64,000 bases of DNA from an uncultured Flavobacteriaceae bacterium (GTDB lineage: Bacteria > Bacteroidota > Bacteroidia > Flavobacteriales > Flavobacteriaceae): the NCBI GenBank assembly GCA_905479835.1, contig CAJQNZ010000009.1:1-64000 (forward strand), given 5' to 3'. Positions within the stretch are counted from its first letter, which is position 1. Each line of letters starts with the position of its first letter. Below the pieces are notes generated by a model. The model ran no database searches. It saw only the letters and a list, made by a program, of their open reading frames with translations, and had not been told where the DNA came from. The translations under genes were made by a program, and so were the position numbers. This document shows, piece by piece, positions 37,722 to 47,068 of the stretch.

Positions 37722-37879
37722 GTTCATAATTGATGAAAAATTCTGCTTCAAAAAAAGAGATACGTCAACGAGTTTTATATTTTTATAAAATGATATCATC
37801 CTTATCGATACGAGAATGTAATCATGAAAATATAAAAATTCTACTATTCTTGCATTTGCTGGAATGATATAAAAAATAG

Positions 37880-38632
37880 ATGAAAAAAACAGCATTCATA
37901 ACAGGCGCAACTTCAGGAATAGGAAAAGCAACAGCAGCATTATTTGCTAAAAACAATATACGTTTAATTCTCTGTGGAAGAAGGAAGGAGCGTTTAGAAA
38001 ACCTTCAAGAGGAATTAAGTAAACATACAGAAGTAACGATTTTACAATTTGATGTGTCTGATCGAAAAGCTGTAGAAATAGCCATAAATTCTCTTCCATC
38101 AGCATTTAATCAAATAGACATTCTTGTTAATAACGCAGGGAACGCACATGGCTTATCAAGTATTCAAGATGGAAATATAGACGATTGGGACGCAATGATA
38201 GATAGTAATGTAAAAGGGTTATTGTATGTGTCAAAAGCAATTATTCCTCAAATGACAACTAGAAATAGCGGTTTTATTGTAAATATAGGGTCTATTGCTG
38301 GAAAGGAAGTATATCCCAACGGAAATGTATATTGCGCTTCTAAACATGCTGTAAACGCCTTAAACAAGGCTATGAGAATAGATTTAAACAAGCACAATAT
38401 ACGTGTAGCAGCAATTCATCCAGGAGCGGTAGAGACTGAATTTTCTGAAGTTCGTTTTAAAGGAGATAAAGAAAAGTCGAAAACGGTTTATACAGGTTAC
38501 AAGGCTTTACAAGCAGAAGATATTGCTGATATTATTCATTTTGTAGTGACAAGACCTTACCATGTAAATATTGAAGATTTGGTTGTATATCCTACCGCAC
38601 AAGCTAGCGCAACAATATTGAATAAGAATTGA
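37880..38632 (+). CDS. SDR family NAD(P)-dependent oxidoreductase
   Basis: The 250-residue classical short-chain dehydrogenase has the cofactor motif TGATSGIG at residues 9-16, NNAG near 88, and the Ser-Tyr-Lys triad in GSIAG and YCASK near 153. An Arg-rich loop after the second strand (CGRRKERL) suggests NADPH use. The whole resembles YdfG-type 3-hydroxy acid dehydrogenases. The substrate is not certain. Confidence 0.88.
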   Translation: MKKTAFITGATSGIGKATAALFAKNNIRLILCGRRKERLENLQEELSKHTEVTILQFDVSDRKAVEIAINSLPSAFNQIDILVNNAGNAHGLSSIQDGNIDDWDAMIDSNVKGLLYVSKAIIPQMTTRNSGFIVNIGSIAGKEVYPNGNVYCASKHAVNALNKAMRIDLNKHNIRVAAIHPGAVETEFSEVRFKGDKEKSKTVYTGYKALQAEDIADIIHFVVTRPYHVNIEDLVVYPTAQASATILNKN

Positions 38633-38676
38633 AATGATTAATAAGTTATGAGAGTGTTCAGAAAATTGAAGTATAA

Positions 38677-39171
38677 CTAGACCGTTTCTTTTTTCATCAC
38701 ATAATCATCCATCACATACCCATTTCCAATATCCATCACCACGGAATCTATTTTTTCAAACCCCATTTTTTCATAAGCTTTGATAGAATCTGTATTGTAT
38801 TTATTAACAGTAAGACTGATACTTTTACAGTTTATCCCTACTCTTTTTTCTTCTAAAAATAACATGGCTGATTTTCCAATTCCTTTTCCTCGCTCAGTTC
38901 CTAGGACGTATAATTTACTTAAGAAAAGTGAGTGATCTTTTTTATAAAAAGAAAGGTATCCTACGCTAGTATCCTCAAGGTTTATAATATAATACTCTGT
39001 GCCTTCTTGAACTTGATTTTTAATAGCAATTTCTGACTGAAATTTAGCAAGCATATAGGTAACTTGTTCACTTCCTATTATTGGAGTATAATGTTCAGTC
39101 CAGATAATTTTACCAAGAACAGCGATTTGTTTAAAATCTAAATCTATAGTTGCTTTTAAAAATGTTGTCAT
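38677..39171 (-). CDS. GNAT family N-acetyltransferase
   Basis: The 164-residue protein has the acetyl-CoA-binding segment ERGKGIGKSAM near residue 95 and the C-terminal NxxSIKAYEKMGFEKI motif of GNAT enzymes. The substrate is unknown; small-molecule or protein acetylation are both possible. It lies 33 bases downstream of the amino acid permease and is probably on the same transcript. Confidence 0.88.
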   Translation of the reverse strand: MTTFLKATIDLDFKQIAVLGKIIWTEHYTPIIGSEQVTYMLAKFQSEIAIKNQVQEGTEYYIINLEDTSVGYLSFYKKDHSLFLSKLYVLGTERGKGIGKSAMLFLEEKRVGINCKSISLTVNKYNTDSIKAYEKMGFEKIDSVVMDIGNGYVMDDYVMKKETV

Positions 39172-39204
39172 ATTGAGTTCAATGAATACGATGAGTTCTG
39201 CTAA

Positions 39205-40443
39205 TTACCATTTTGGAAGATAATTGAGCATTGCCATGATGTGAAACACAACGATTAGCAAACTTGAAAATAAAAACAAGTATAGTAATACTTTTCCTCC
39301 ACCAACTTTATAATCAGTTTTATTTTTCAAGCGCCTTGTTTTATCAACCATTAAAAAAGGAATAATAAAAAAGACAAATACCATTACCAATCCTGCAAAA
39401 CCGATTGCTTGAATAAAACCATCAGGAAAAAAGAAACTCGCAATTCCAGGAGGTAAAAAAGTAATACAAGCGCTATTAAAACGTCCTTTTGGTGTGTCTT
39501 GAAAGGAAAACTTATCAGCCATATAATCAAACAAACTTAAACCAACCGCTAGAAACGATGAGATGATAGCAAAATTAGAAAAAATATGTAAGGTGATATT
39601 AATGATTTTGTTAGTTCCATTCTGCTGTAATGCATTTACCAAAACGCCCATATTCCCTCCTTTTTGATTTAACACAATAAATGCATCGCGTGAAATATTT
39701 CCAAAAGAGACAACAATAAATAATAGATAAACAATTAGTGCAATTAAGGATCCGCATAAAAGCCCTTTCTTAATAGTTTGTGGGTTTTTTCCATAATACT
39801 TGTATAGACTCGGAACTATAGATGCAAATCCATATGAGGTCATAAAATAAGGAAGCGCAGCCCAAACATATTGGGAGTAATTTGAATCTTGAGAACCAGT
39901 ATTAAACAATTTTACAGCTTCTACATTTAATGTAAGCCCAGACATTGAAATAATGAATGTGAGAATCATTGAAAAGACCAATAGTGTTGAAATACGACCT
40001 ACAAAACTAGTACTAGACCAAACTACTGCTGCCAATAAACCTCCAAAAAAAATACTTAGAATACTTTGAGACCACTTATTTTCTTTTAAAATCCCCAAGT
40101 CAACAGTATTAGAAATTATACTTCCAAATGCACTAAAATAAGCGTACAATAAAATATACAATAGAAATGCGATTGCTAGTCCCATTGTAAAATTCCATTT
40201 ATTTCCTAAAATCTTCTTTACAAGTGTATCAAAACTTGCTCCAGGAGAAAACTGAACGTTCACTTCCAATACATAAATGGAGGCTAAATAATTCATATAC
40301 CATATAATCAATAAGCAAAAAGCACTAAAAGGAAACCACATTCCTGATGAAACAACAGGCAATGAAAACATTCCCGCTCCAATTGTACATCCTGAAGTTA
40401 TCATAACAGCAGTTAAAATAGATTTTTTTTTGGACGAACTCAT
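39205..40443 (-). CDS. Aromatic amino acid permease (HAAAP type)
   Basis: The 412-residue protein has about 11 membrane helices. SGCTIGAGMFSLP near residue 17 matches the unwound first helix of the hydroxy/aromatic amino acid permease family (TyrP, Mtr). SYGFASIVPSLYKYYG near residue 198 is a further family mark. It should import an amino acid, probably tyrosine or tryptophan, with protons. The substrate is inferred from family only. Confidence 0.85.
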   Translation of the reverse strand: MSSSKKKSILTAVMITSGCTIGAGMFSLPVVSSGMWFPFSAFCLLIIWYMNYLASIYVLEVNVQFSPGASFDTLVKKILGNKWNFTMGLAIAFLLYILLYAYFSAFGSIISNTVDLGILKENKWSQSILSIFFGGLLAAVVWSSTSFVGRISTLLVFSMILTFIISMSGLTLNVEAVKLFNTGSQDSNYSQYVWAALPYFMTSYGFASIVPSLYKYYGKNPQTIKKGLLCGSLIALIVYLLFIVVSFGNISRDAFIVLNQKGGNMGVLVNALQQNGTNKIINITLHIFSNFAIISSFLAVGLSLFDYMADKFSFQDTPKGRFNSACITFLPPGIASFFFPDGFIQAIGFAGLVMVFVFFIIPFLMVDKTRRLKNKTDYKVGGGKVLLYLFLFSSLLIVVFHIMAMLNYLPKW

Positions 40444-40592
40444 TTATACATTTTTTAATTAAACATATACTAAGTGTAAATATAAAACAAAAAACTACAA
40501 ATTTTGAGTGGTTTTTTTGAGGTAAAGTTTTCAAATATAACTGTATTGTTTTTTGAAAAAATAATTAAATCAGAAAACTAAAATTGTCCAAT

Positions 40593-41171
40593 TTAGTTAT
40601 AAGACCCACCCTCTTGTCTATTCTTATTTATATAAACCATCCAACCAAATACAATACAACAGAGTATTAATACAATCAAACTAAAATAATGAAACCAAAA
40701 AGGTTCTGCACCTTCAAAGTCTCCTTTGACTCTTGCAACATACGTTAATACCATCACTAAACTTACATAATAAAAGTAAATTAATTGTTTAGCAAGACTT
40801 ACGCTATGCAATTTAAAAGGAGCAATTACAATCATAAGATATGCTAAAAATCCTCCAAGTAATTTTATTGGAACTAATTCTATATTGTTTAAATAAACAT
40901 TAGTTGCTAAAAAGCAAAAATGAATGACATGAAGTATTGCAAAAAGTTTAATAAAATTTTGTAATTGAATATTCCCCTTTAATGGTTTAGGAAAGGAAAC
41001 TGTATATAAATAAAAGGATAAAAGAAAAATCATTAACGATAGTCTTCCTGAATATCTTGCGGCATATCTAAAGGTTTCATTTAATTCAGGATGTAAATAA
41101 TAGGAAATTAAGAATATAATGAGTTCAGTAATTATTCCAACGATTAACAATTTTTTTAAAGAAGACTTCAT
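40593..41171 (-). CDS. Six-helix membrane protein of unknown function
   Basis: The 192-residue protein has about six hydrophobic helices. His residues within helices (LHVIHFCFLATNV near residue 80) are reminiscent of ferric reductase-like or MsrQ-type haem membrane proteins, but the match is weak. It lies between the permease and the aldehyde dehydrogenase, with its own 150-base upstream gap. I make no functional call. Confidence 0.5.
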   Translation of the reverse strand: MKSSLKKLLIVGIITELIIFLISYYLHPELNETFRYAARYSGRLSLMIFLLSFYLYTVSFPKPLKGNIQLQNFIKLFAILHVIHFCFLATNVYLNNIELVPIKLLGGFLAYLMIVIAPFKLHSVSLAKQLIYFYYVSLVMVLTYVARVKGDFEGAEPFWFHYFSLIVLILCCIVFGWMVYINKNRQEGGSYN

Positions 41172-41241
41172 TTTAAATGAAAAATTTGTCTTACAAAATT
41201 ACAATAAATAATAGAAAACAAAATGCTAGTTTATTGCCTAT

Positions 41242-41274
41242 AAAAAAACCTCAAGTAAATTTACTTGAGGTTTT
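41242..41274 (-). terminator. Terminator of the aldehyde dehydrogenase gene
   Basis: A perfect 30-base palindrome (41245-41274, centre between 41259 and 41260) followed on the minus strand by seven T bases. It lies 22 bases after the dehydrogenase stop. Confidence 0.88.
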
Positions 41275-41295
41275 AATTATATCCAGTTTTGATTT

Positions 41296-42849
41296 TTATA
41301 AATCAAACTTTATTCCTTGCGCAAGCGGTAATTCATCAGAATAATTAATGGTATTCGTCTGTCTTCTCATGTATACTTTCCAAGCATCAGATCCAGACTC
41401 ACGTCCTCCACCAGTTTCTTTTTCTCCTCCAAAAGCACCACCAATTTCAGCACCAGAAGTTCCGATGTTTACATTTGCGATTCCACAATCAGAACCTGCA
41501 TAAGACAAGAATTTTTCTGCTTCTTTCAGTTCATTGGTCATTATTGCTGAAGACAATCCTTGAGCAACACCATTTTGTTTACCAATAGCATTTTCTACTT
41601 CTCCTGAATATTTCATTAAATATAAAATAGGAGCAAACGTCTCATGCTGTACTATTTCAAAATGATTTTCAGCCTCAATGATAGCTGGTTTTACGTAACA
41701 TCCAGATTCGTAACCTTCTCCTTCAAGAACACCACCTTCAACCAATACGTTTCCACCTTCTGCTTTGGCTTTTTCTATTGCAGCCAAATAGGTGTTTACA
41801 GAATCATGATCGATTAATGGACCAATATGATTTTTTTCGTCTAATGGATTTCCAATTGTCAATTGGCCATAAGCCCCAACAATAGCATCTCTTACTTTAT
41901 CGTATACAGATTCGTGAATAATCAATCTTCTTGTAGAAGTACAACGTTGTCCACACGTTCCGACAGCACCAAATACAGCTCCAGGAACCACCACTTTTAA
42001 ATCGGCAGTAGGAGTAATAATAATTGCATTGTTTCCTCCAAGTTCTAATAAAGATTTTCCAAAACGTTCGGCTACAGTTGCTCCAACAATTCTACCCATT
42101 CTTGTAGATCCTGTAGCAGAAACTAAAGGAATTCTAGTATCTTTTGTCATCATTTCACCAACTTTGTAATCTCCATTGATAATTGAAGATATACCTTCTG
42201 GTAAATTATTTTCTTTTAAGATTTCAGCGATGATGTTTTGACATGCTACAGAACAAAAAGGTGCTTTCTCAGAACCTTTCCATACACACACATCACCACA
42301 TATCCAAGCCAATGCTGTATTCCAAGCCCAAACCGCTACTGGAAAGTTAAATGCAGAAATTATACCAACAACTCCAATTGGATGCCATTGTTCTCTCATT
42401 ACGTGTCCTGGACGTTCAGATGGAATTGTCTGTCCATTTAATTGTCTTGATAATCCAACAGCAAAATCACAGATATCAATCATTTCTTGAACTTCTCCAT
42501 AACCTTCTTGCAAAGATTTTCCCATTTCATAAGAAACTAATTTACCTAAAGGCTCTTTTAAATCTCTTAATTTATTTCCAAACTGACGTACAATTTCCCC
42601 TCTTTGTGGAGCAGGCATATCTCTAAAAGATAAAAATGCCTTGGTAGCCGCATCCATTACTTTCTCGTAATCAGCTCTTGTAGTTGTTTTTACTTTACCA
42701 ATTAATTTTCCATCAACTGGTGAGTATGATTCTATAATCTCTCCGTTAGAAAAATTATTAGAACCTGTAGAGGTTCCTTCGTTTATATCTTTTAAGCCTA
42801 ATTTTTTTAATGCTTCTTGTATTCCAAAATCTGTTGCAATTGCTGACAT
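41296..42849 (-). CDS. Aldehyde dehydrogenase, ALDH7 (aminoadipate semialdehyde) type
   Basis: The 517-residue protein has the catalytic Glu in LLELGGNN and the catalytic Cys in GTCGQRCTSTRR. SAFNFPVAVWAWN and the GTCGQRCTSTR signature match the ALDH7 group, which oxidises 2-aminoadipate 6-semialdehyde (piperideine-6-carboxylate) in lysine breakdown. No other lysine-degradation gene is adjacent. Substrate assignment is by family resemblance. Confidence 0.85.
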   Translation of the reverse strand: MSAIATDFGIQEALKKLGLKDINEGTSTGSNNFSNGEIIESYSPVDGKLIGKVKTTTRADYEKVMDAATKAFLSFRDMPAPQRGEIVRQFGNKLRDLKEPLGKLVSYEMGKSLQEGYGEVQEMIDICDFAVGLSRQLNGQTIPSERPGHVMREQWHPIGVVGIISAFNFPVAVWAWNTALAWICGDVCVWKGSEKAPFCSVACQNIIAEILKENNLPEGISSIINGDYKVGEMMTKDTRIPLVSATGSTRMGRIVGATVAERFGKSLLELGGNNAIIITPTADLKVVVPGAVFGAVGTCGQRCTSTRRLIIHESVYDKVRDAIVGAYGQLTIGNPLDEKNHIGPLIDHDSVNTYLAAIEKAKAEGGNVLVEGGVLEGEGYESGCYVKPAIIEAENHFEIVQHETFAPILYLMKYSGEVENAIGKQNGVAQGLSSAIMTNELKEAEKFLSYAGSDCGIANVNIGTSGAEIGGAFGGEKETGGGRESGSDAWKVYMRRQTNTINYSDELPLAQGIKFDL

Positions 42850-42883
42850 ATGCTATAGAATTAATGTATTAATAATTTTTTGC

Positions 42884-42891
42884 CAAATGTA
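42884..42891 (-). promoter_or_regulatory. -7 promoter element of the aldehyde dehydrogenase gene
   Basis: The minus strand reads TACATTTG, an exact TAnnTTTG match, 35 bases before the ATG. Confidence 0.45.
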
Positions 42892-42954
42892 CGATTAATT
42901 AGTCAAAAAAGAGTGTGAATATTTGTAGATATACTATTAAAGGAAATTATTCCT

Positions 42955-45201
42955 TTATCGTTTTAAAGTAAAGTGTCCTTGAAGACGCTGATCTTCAATT
43001 ATAATAATATACCAATAATCAGAACTTGGTAATGCAATTCCATTATACATTCCATCCCAAGAGAAAGGTGTATTAATAGCGCTTTTTAAAATTTTCCCAA
43101 ATCGATTGTAAATATAAACTTCATAAGTACCGTAATTTTCAATTCCTTTTAATTCAAAAGTATCGTTAAAACCATCATTATTTGGTGTGAAAAATTGAGG
43201 AATATAAAAATGCAAATATTCAATTGAGACAACCTCAATACAATTTCTTGCTTTTACATAAATAGTATACAATCCTCCATCAATATTATAAAAAACAGGA
43301 TCAGACTGAAATGTAATTCCATCTAACGAATATAAATAATCTCCTATTGTAGAGGTGGTTACAACAATTGAATTTTCTTCGGATGAAATAATTTCAACAA
43401 TTGGTAGTTCACCTGTCACTTCCCAAGTACAATTTATACCGTTAAAGGTTGCAATCTCCCAACATTCTATATCAGTTGGTATTGGCTCTTGAGCACCAGT
43501 AATTTCCCAGACACATATACTATCATTATATATTGTAATTTCCCAGCACTCGAGTTCTATAGGTTCAGTTGGTGGTATTCCTGTTTTTTCCCAAATACAT
43601 GTTGTATTATTAAAAGATATTGTTTCCCAGCACTCTATTGTTGGTTGAATTGGCTGAGCTCCTGTAACTTCCCAAGCACACGTTGCATTATTAAACGATG
43701 TATTTTCCCAACACTCTACCGTTGGTTGAGTTGGCTGTGTTCCTGTAATTTCCCAGATACATGTTGTATTATTAAACGTTGTAGTTTCCCAACAATCTAT
43801 AGTTGGCTGAACTGGTTGTGTACCTGTAACTTCCCAAGTACACGTTGTATTATTAAATATTTGAGTTTCCCAACATTCTAATGCTGTTGTAGGTTGTGTT
43901 GGTTTCGTTCCAATAACTTCCCATAAACAAGTAGTAGTATTGAATGTTGCGGTTTCCCAACATTCTAATGTTGGTTCAGTTGGTTGTGTTCCAGTAATTT
44001 CCCATGAACACGTTGTAGTATCAAACGTTATGCTTTCCCAGCATTCTATTGTCGGTTGTACAGGTTGCGTTCCTGATATTTGCCATGAGCAATTTGTATT
44101 GTTAAATGTTGCAGTTTCCCAACAATTTAATCCAGAAGGCTCTGTTGGTTGTGTTCCAGTAATTTCCCATGAACATGTTGTACCATTTATAGTTGCTACT
44201 TCCCAGCATTCTGTTGTAGGAGTTATTGGCAATTGATTTATGACTGCTATATATACATTTGAATAAATAACACACTGTGGGTTATCTAAATTAATAGCAA
44301 ATTCAGCAATCTTACTTCTATAAGATCTTGAAGCATTTGTAGAGATTGAAATAGTCTGATTTGTTTCGCCAGGAATATCTACCCAATTAATTCCGTCAGT
44401 ACTTTCTTGCCATTGGTAAAAATGTGAAGTAAAAACTGAAAAATCTGGTGTTGCTGTCAAGATTGTTTCATAAGGCAGTTGACTGCTGCATATATTTACC
44501 GAAGTATTGTTTGTTGAATCTGACATGGTAACAATATCTCCACAACTTTTAAATTCTATATCGTCAATAGCCAAATCGTTTCCACAACCTCCTTGACCAT
44601 TATTAATCATTTTAAGTATTATTGTATTTTGGCCAACTAAAGTCTGAAATACCAATCCAAATTTCTGCCAAGTAGGACTGTTACTGCCAAATATATTGCC
44701 AGTAGTTCCTATGGCCAATTTGCTTGAATTTGTACTGTCCCAAATTTCAAAACTTACATTTATAGGAATTCCTGAACCTCCACAGCCAGAACTAGGTAAA
44801 ATGTTAATTAGCCAAGAAGAGAATTCATAAGTTGTACTTCCACACAATCCATTAATAGTTCTATTATAAAATTCACCGGCAGTAAAACTTGCATTTACTA
44901 TTAATGCCTTTCCATTTATATCGTTTGGTGTGTGATCACTTGGTAAATTCCAACCATTACCAAAAGTATTTGGACCAACGGTATATTCTCCATCTTGTGG
45001 ACCATTAAACCCTACAAAATCATAATTAGTAGTACCTGTAGGTAATGGAGGACCGTAACTTGTTCCTGTTCCGAAATTTTCTGTAAATATTGGATCACCA
45101 GAATTTCCATTACAGAATCCTAATTGTGCTAGTAAGGCTTCCGATAAGAAGAGAGCACAAAAAAGAAAGACATAATGAAGTGTAAATCTGGACTTATTCA
45201 T
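42955..45201 (-). CDS. T9SS type B sorted surface protein with Cys-Trp repeats
   Basis: The 748-residue protein starts at the ATG at 45201, which gives a clean signal peptide ending LLAQ; an upstream in-frame start adds only six residues. The N-terminal half is beta-sandwich-like (FTENFG... to about residue 325). Ten tandem repeats of about 27-29 residues follow. The last 85 residues are a type B gliding-associated C-terminal domain (FTPNNDGFNDTF, IYNRFGKIL, WDG, DYWYII). It should be exported by the type IX system and attached to the surface. Adhesion is the likely role but is inference. Confidence 0.85.
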   Translation of the reverse strand: MNKSRFTLHYVFLFCALFLSEALLAQLGFCNGNSGDPIFTENFGTGTSYGPPLPTGTTNYDFVGFNGPQDGEYTVGPNTFGNGWNLPSDHTPNDINGKALIVNASFTAGEFYNRTINGLCGSTTYEFSSWLINILPSSGCGGSGIPINVSFEIWDSTNSSKLAIGTTGNIFGSNSPTWQKFGLVFQTLVGQNTIILKMINNGQGGCGNDLAIDDIEFKSCGDIVTMSDSTNNTSVNICSSQLPYETILTATPDFSVFTSHFYQWQESTDGINWVDIPGETNQTISISTNASRSYRSKIAEFAINLDNPQCVIYSNVYIAVINQLPITPTTECWEVATINGTTCSWEITGTQPTEPSGLNCWETATFNNTNCSWQISGTQPVQPTIECWESITFDTTTCSWEITGTQPTEPTLECWETATFNTTTCLWEVIGTKPTQPTTALECWETQIFNNTTCTWEVTGTQPVQPTIDCWETTTFNNTTCIWEITGTQPTQPTVECWENTSFNNATCAWEVTGAQPIQPTIECWETISFNNTTCIWEKTGIPPTEPIELECWEITIYNDSICVWEITGAQEPIPTDIECWEIATFNGINCTWEVTGELPIVEIISSEENSIVVTTSTIGDYLYSLDGITFQSDPVFYNIDGGLYTIYVKARNCIEVVSIEYLHFYIPQFFTPNNDGFNDTFELKGIENYGTYEVYIYNRFGKILKSAINTPFSWDGMYNGIALPSSDYWYIIIIEDQRLQGHFTLKR
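43405..44220 (-). repeat. Ten tandem coding repeats (CWE...W.VTGTQP)
   Basis: Each unit of 81-87 bases encodes ECWExxxFNxxTCxWEVTGTQPxxP with two conserved Cys and two conserved Trp. Divergence between units is moderate, so the array is old rather than freshly expanded. The Cys pairs could form disulfides in each unit. Confidence 0.85.
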
Positions 45202-45320
45202 ATTTAATACATAAATCAATTACTTCAATAATAGTTTTATTTATTCAAAACCACAACTTTTAAATCTTTAATAATCCTAACGTATAGTTTTTGTATGGGT
45301 TAAATGAGTATAAACTAAGT

Positions 45321-45360
45321 GCTAAAAGAAAAATCCGTTACTTTAATAGTAACGGATTTT
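45321..45360 (-). terminator. Terminator of the sigma factor/barrel operon
   Basis: Perfect 13-bp stem (45330-45342 with 45348-45360), loop of five, then TTTCTTTT on the minus strand. It lies 35 bases after the stop of the barrel gene. Confidence 0.88.
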
Positions 45361-45394
45361 CTACGTTTGGTAACCAGCCAAACTTACTAACCAA

Positions 45395-47068
45395 CTAAAA
45401 ACTATAATTAAGTCCTGAATAAACTCCTAGTATGTAGGGTTTAAAGTTTCCTGAATTATTAGAAAATGTGTTTGTTTGAATTTTAAGCATTGGAGAAATG
45501 TTGAAGAATAATTGTTTGTTTAATTTATAATCAACATCTAGCCCTAAGTTTCCACTGAAGGTCACTCCGTTTAAATTATTTGCCTCCCCTATTTTAGCAG
45601 AAAAAGCTTCTGTTTCATATTGAATACTATTTTTATTGAGGAATAAAGTACTAAAACCTCCAACAATATTAAGACCTACTTTTCCATTTGTCAGATTATA
45701 CTTTGCTTCCAACGGAACTTCAATATATCCAATTTCTTGATTTAACGCTCCTTCAAATGTATAGTTGTTAATAACAGGAACTTCACTTCTTGCTAAGATA
45801 ACATCACTAGACGGAGGAGTTGAAGAGATATTCATAAACTGCGCTAATGGATCATATTGAATTGCGCTTATGAATTCAGGATTTAGATTTGTCTGAATGA
45901 AAACATTATCAGTCTGAGAAGTTACATTAATGATGTTTATTCCTGACTGTAGACTTAATTTTTCAGTAAGTTTATATCCAACTTTTATTCCAGCAGATAT
46001 TGAATTGTTTATTTGGTTTTCATTGGCCATAAAAGATTCGTCTAAGAGAGAATTTTCTGCTGTGAAAGAATTATAAAATACCGGACCAAATTGTGTTGCA
46101 ACTGACCATTTTTCAGAATCACTATCTTCTTCTTTAACTTCTTCATCTTTAAGAAGATCTTCAATATTCTCGCTAGATTTTTGTTTTATATTTTCTGAAT
46201 TTTCAGCAATAACTTCTTTACTTGGCAATTCTTCAACAAGTTTTTTCTTAATTATTTCTTCTTCTGTTTTACTTTCTTCTTGAATAATAGTAATTTCAGA
46301 TTCGGTATTTGATTTTTGATTTAATTCCTTATTTATTTTATAATTGTTTTTTTCAATGTCATTTTCTACAATACCGCTCAACATTGTATTTTTATCAAGT
46401 ACTGTTTGAGAAGTTGTTAAAATTTGATTGTTATTATTTAACTTATCGTTGTTTGATTTTTCAGAAACAGATTTATTATTTTCTAAAGATTCATTAATTG
46501 TATTGTCAGTAATTGTAGTATTATTTTTTATTGATTTTAGATTTGAACCATTTTTTTCTAAATCATTTAATTCTGTTTGTTTATTGAGTAATGATTCAGA
46601 AGTTGTTGAGGTAATATATTCGTTATCATTTGACAATTTTTCCTGATTTATTTTACTAGGATTTAATTTATTTGAAATAACAGGATTCGAATTTTTTACT
46701 TTTTCATTTTCTTTTTCATTGAATTCTACAATAAGAGTTTCACTGGAAGATTGTATTTGAATACTATTTTCAGTAGCATCCTCTGAAGGATTAATTGTTG
46801 TGGGAATAGTTGTTTTTTCTGAGTCAGTAACAATTGTGTCAATTTCATTAACGCTAGAAGTTGTATTTAAATAATTAACTCCAGCAATAGAAAGCAACAG
46901 CAACATTGTAGCAGCACTCGTTATTTTGAACCATAATGGGATTAAAGGTTTTCTGTGTGAACTGTGAATTCTTTTTTCGATATTATTCCAAGCGTTTTTT
47001 GGTGGTGAAACCTCAAAATCTTTCAGCTTTTCTTGGAATAAACGATCTATATTTTTATGCGTTTTCAT
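45395..47068 (-). CDS. Anti-sigma-like N-terminus joined to an outer-membrane beta-barrel
   Basis: The 557-residue protein has a cytosolic-looking start with KDFEVSPPKNAWNNIEKRI, one membrane helix at about 47-67, a very Asn/Ser/Glu/Lys-rich low-complexity stretch to about 320, and a C-terminal porin-like beta-barrel region (SVATQFGPVFYNS onward, ending LGVYSGLNYSF with a terminal Phe). It starts directly at the base after the sigma factor stop. An inner-membrane anti-sigma factor with an attached barrel is unusual in topology. The regulatory role is inferred from position. Confidence 0.7.
   Translation of the reverse strand: MKTHKNIDRLFQEKLKDFEVSPPKNAWNNIEKRIHSSHRKPLIPLWFKITSAATMLLLLSIAGVNYLNTTSSVNEIDTIVTDSEKTTIPTTINPSEDATENSIQIQSSSETLIVEFNEKENEKVKNSNPVISNKLNPSKINQEKLSNDNEYITSTTSESLLNKQTELNDLEKNGSNLKSIKNNTTITDNTINESLENNKSVSEKSNNDKLNNNNQILTTSQTVLDKNTMLSGIVENDIEKNNYKINKELNQKSNTESEITIIQEESKTEEEIIKKKLVEELPSKEVIAENSENIKQKSSENIEDLLKDEEVKEEDSDSEKWSVATQFGPVFYNSFTAENSLLDESFMANENQINNSISAGIKVGYKLTEKLSLQSGINIINVTSQTDNVFIQTNLNPEFISAIQYDPLAQFMNISSTPPSSDVILARSEVPVINNYTFEGALNQEIGYIEVPLEAKYNLTNGKVGLNIVGGFSTLFLNKNSIQYETEAFSAKIGEANNLNGVTFSGNLGLDVDYKLNKQLFFNISPMLKIQTNTFSNNSGNFKPYILGVYSGLNYSF

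Noticed and set aside
41242-41274. 30-base perfect palindrome considered as a recombination or attachment site
   Set aside because: It sits directly after a gene and is followed by a T-run on the transcribed strand, so a terminator explains it.
43405-44220. Evenly spaced repeats checked as a CRISPR array
   Set aside because: The units are coding, 81-87 bases long, and vary throughout; there is no constant repeat with unique spacers and no cas gene.
43489-44236. Long open frames on the plus strand opposite the Cys-Trp repeats
   Set aside because: They mirror the repeat array of the minus-strand gene; the repeated protein pattern is only explained by the minus-strand frame, which also has a signal peptide and sorting domain.
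46428-46646. Plus-strand open frames opposite the low-complexity part of the barrel protein
   Set aside because: They arise from the Asn/Lys/Glu-rich codons of the minus-strand gene and have no start signal.
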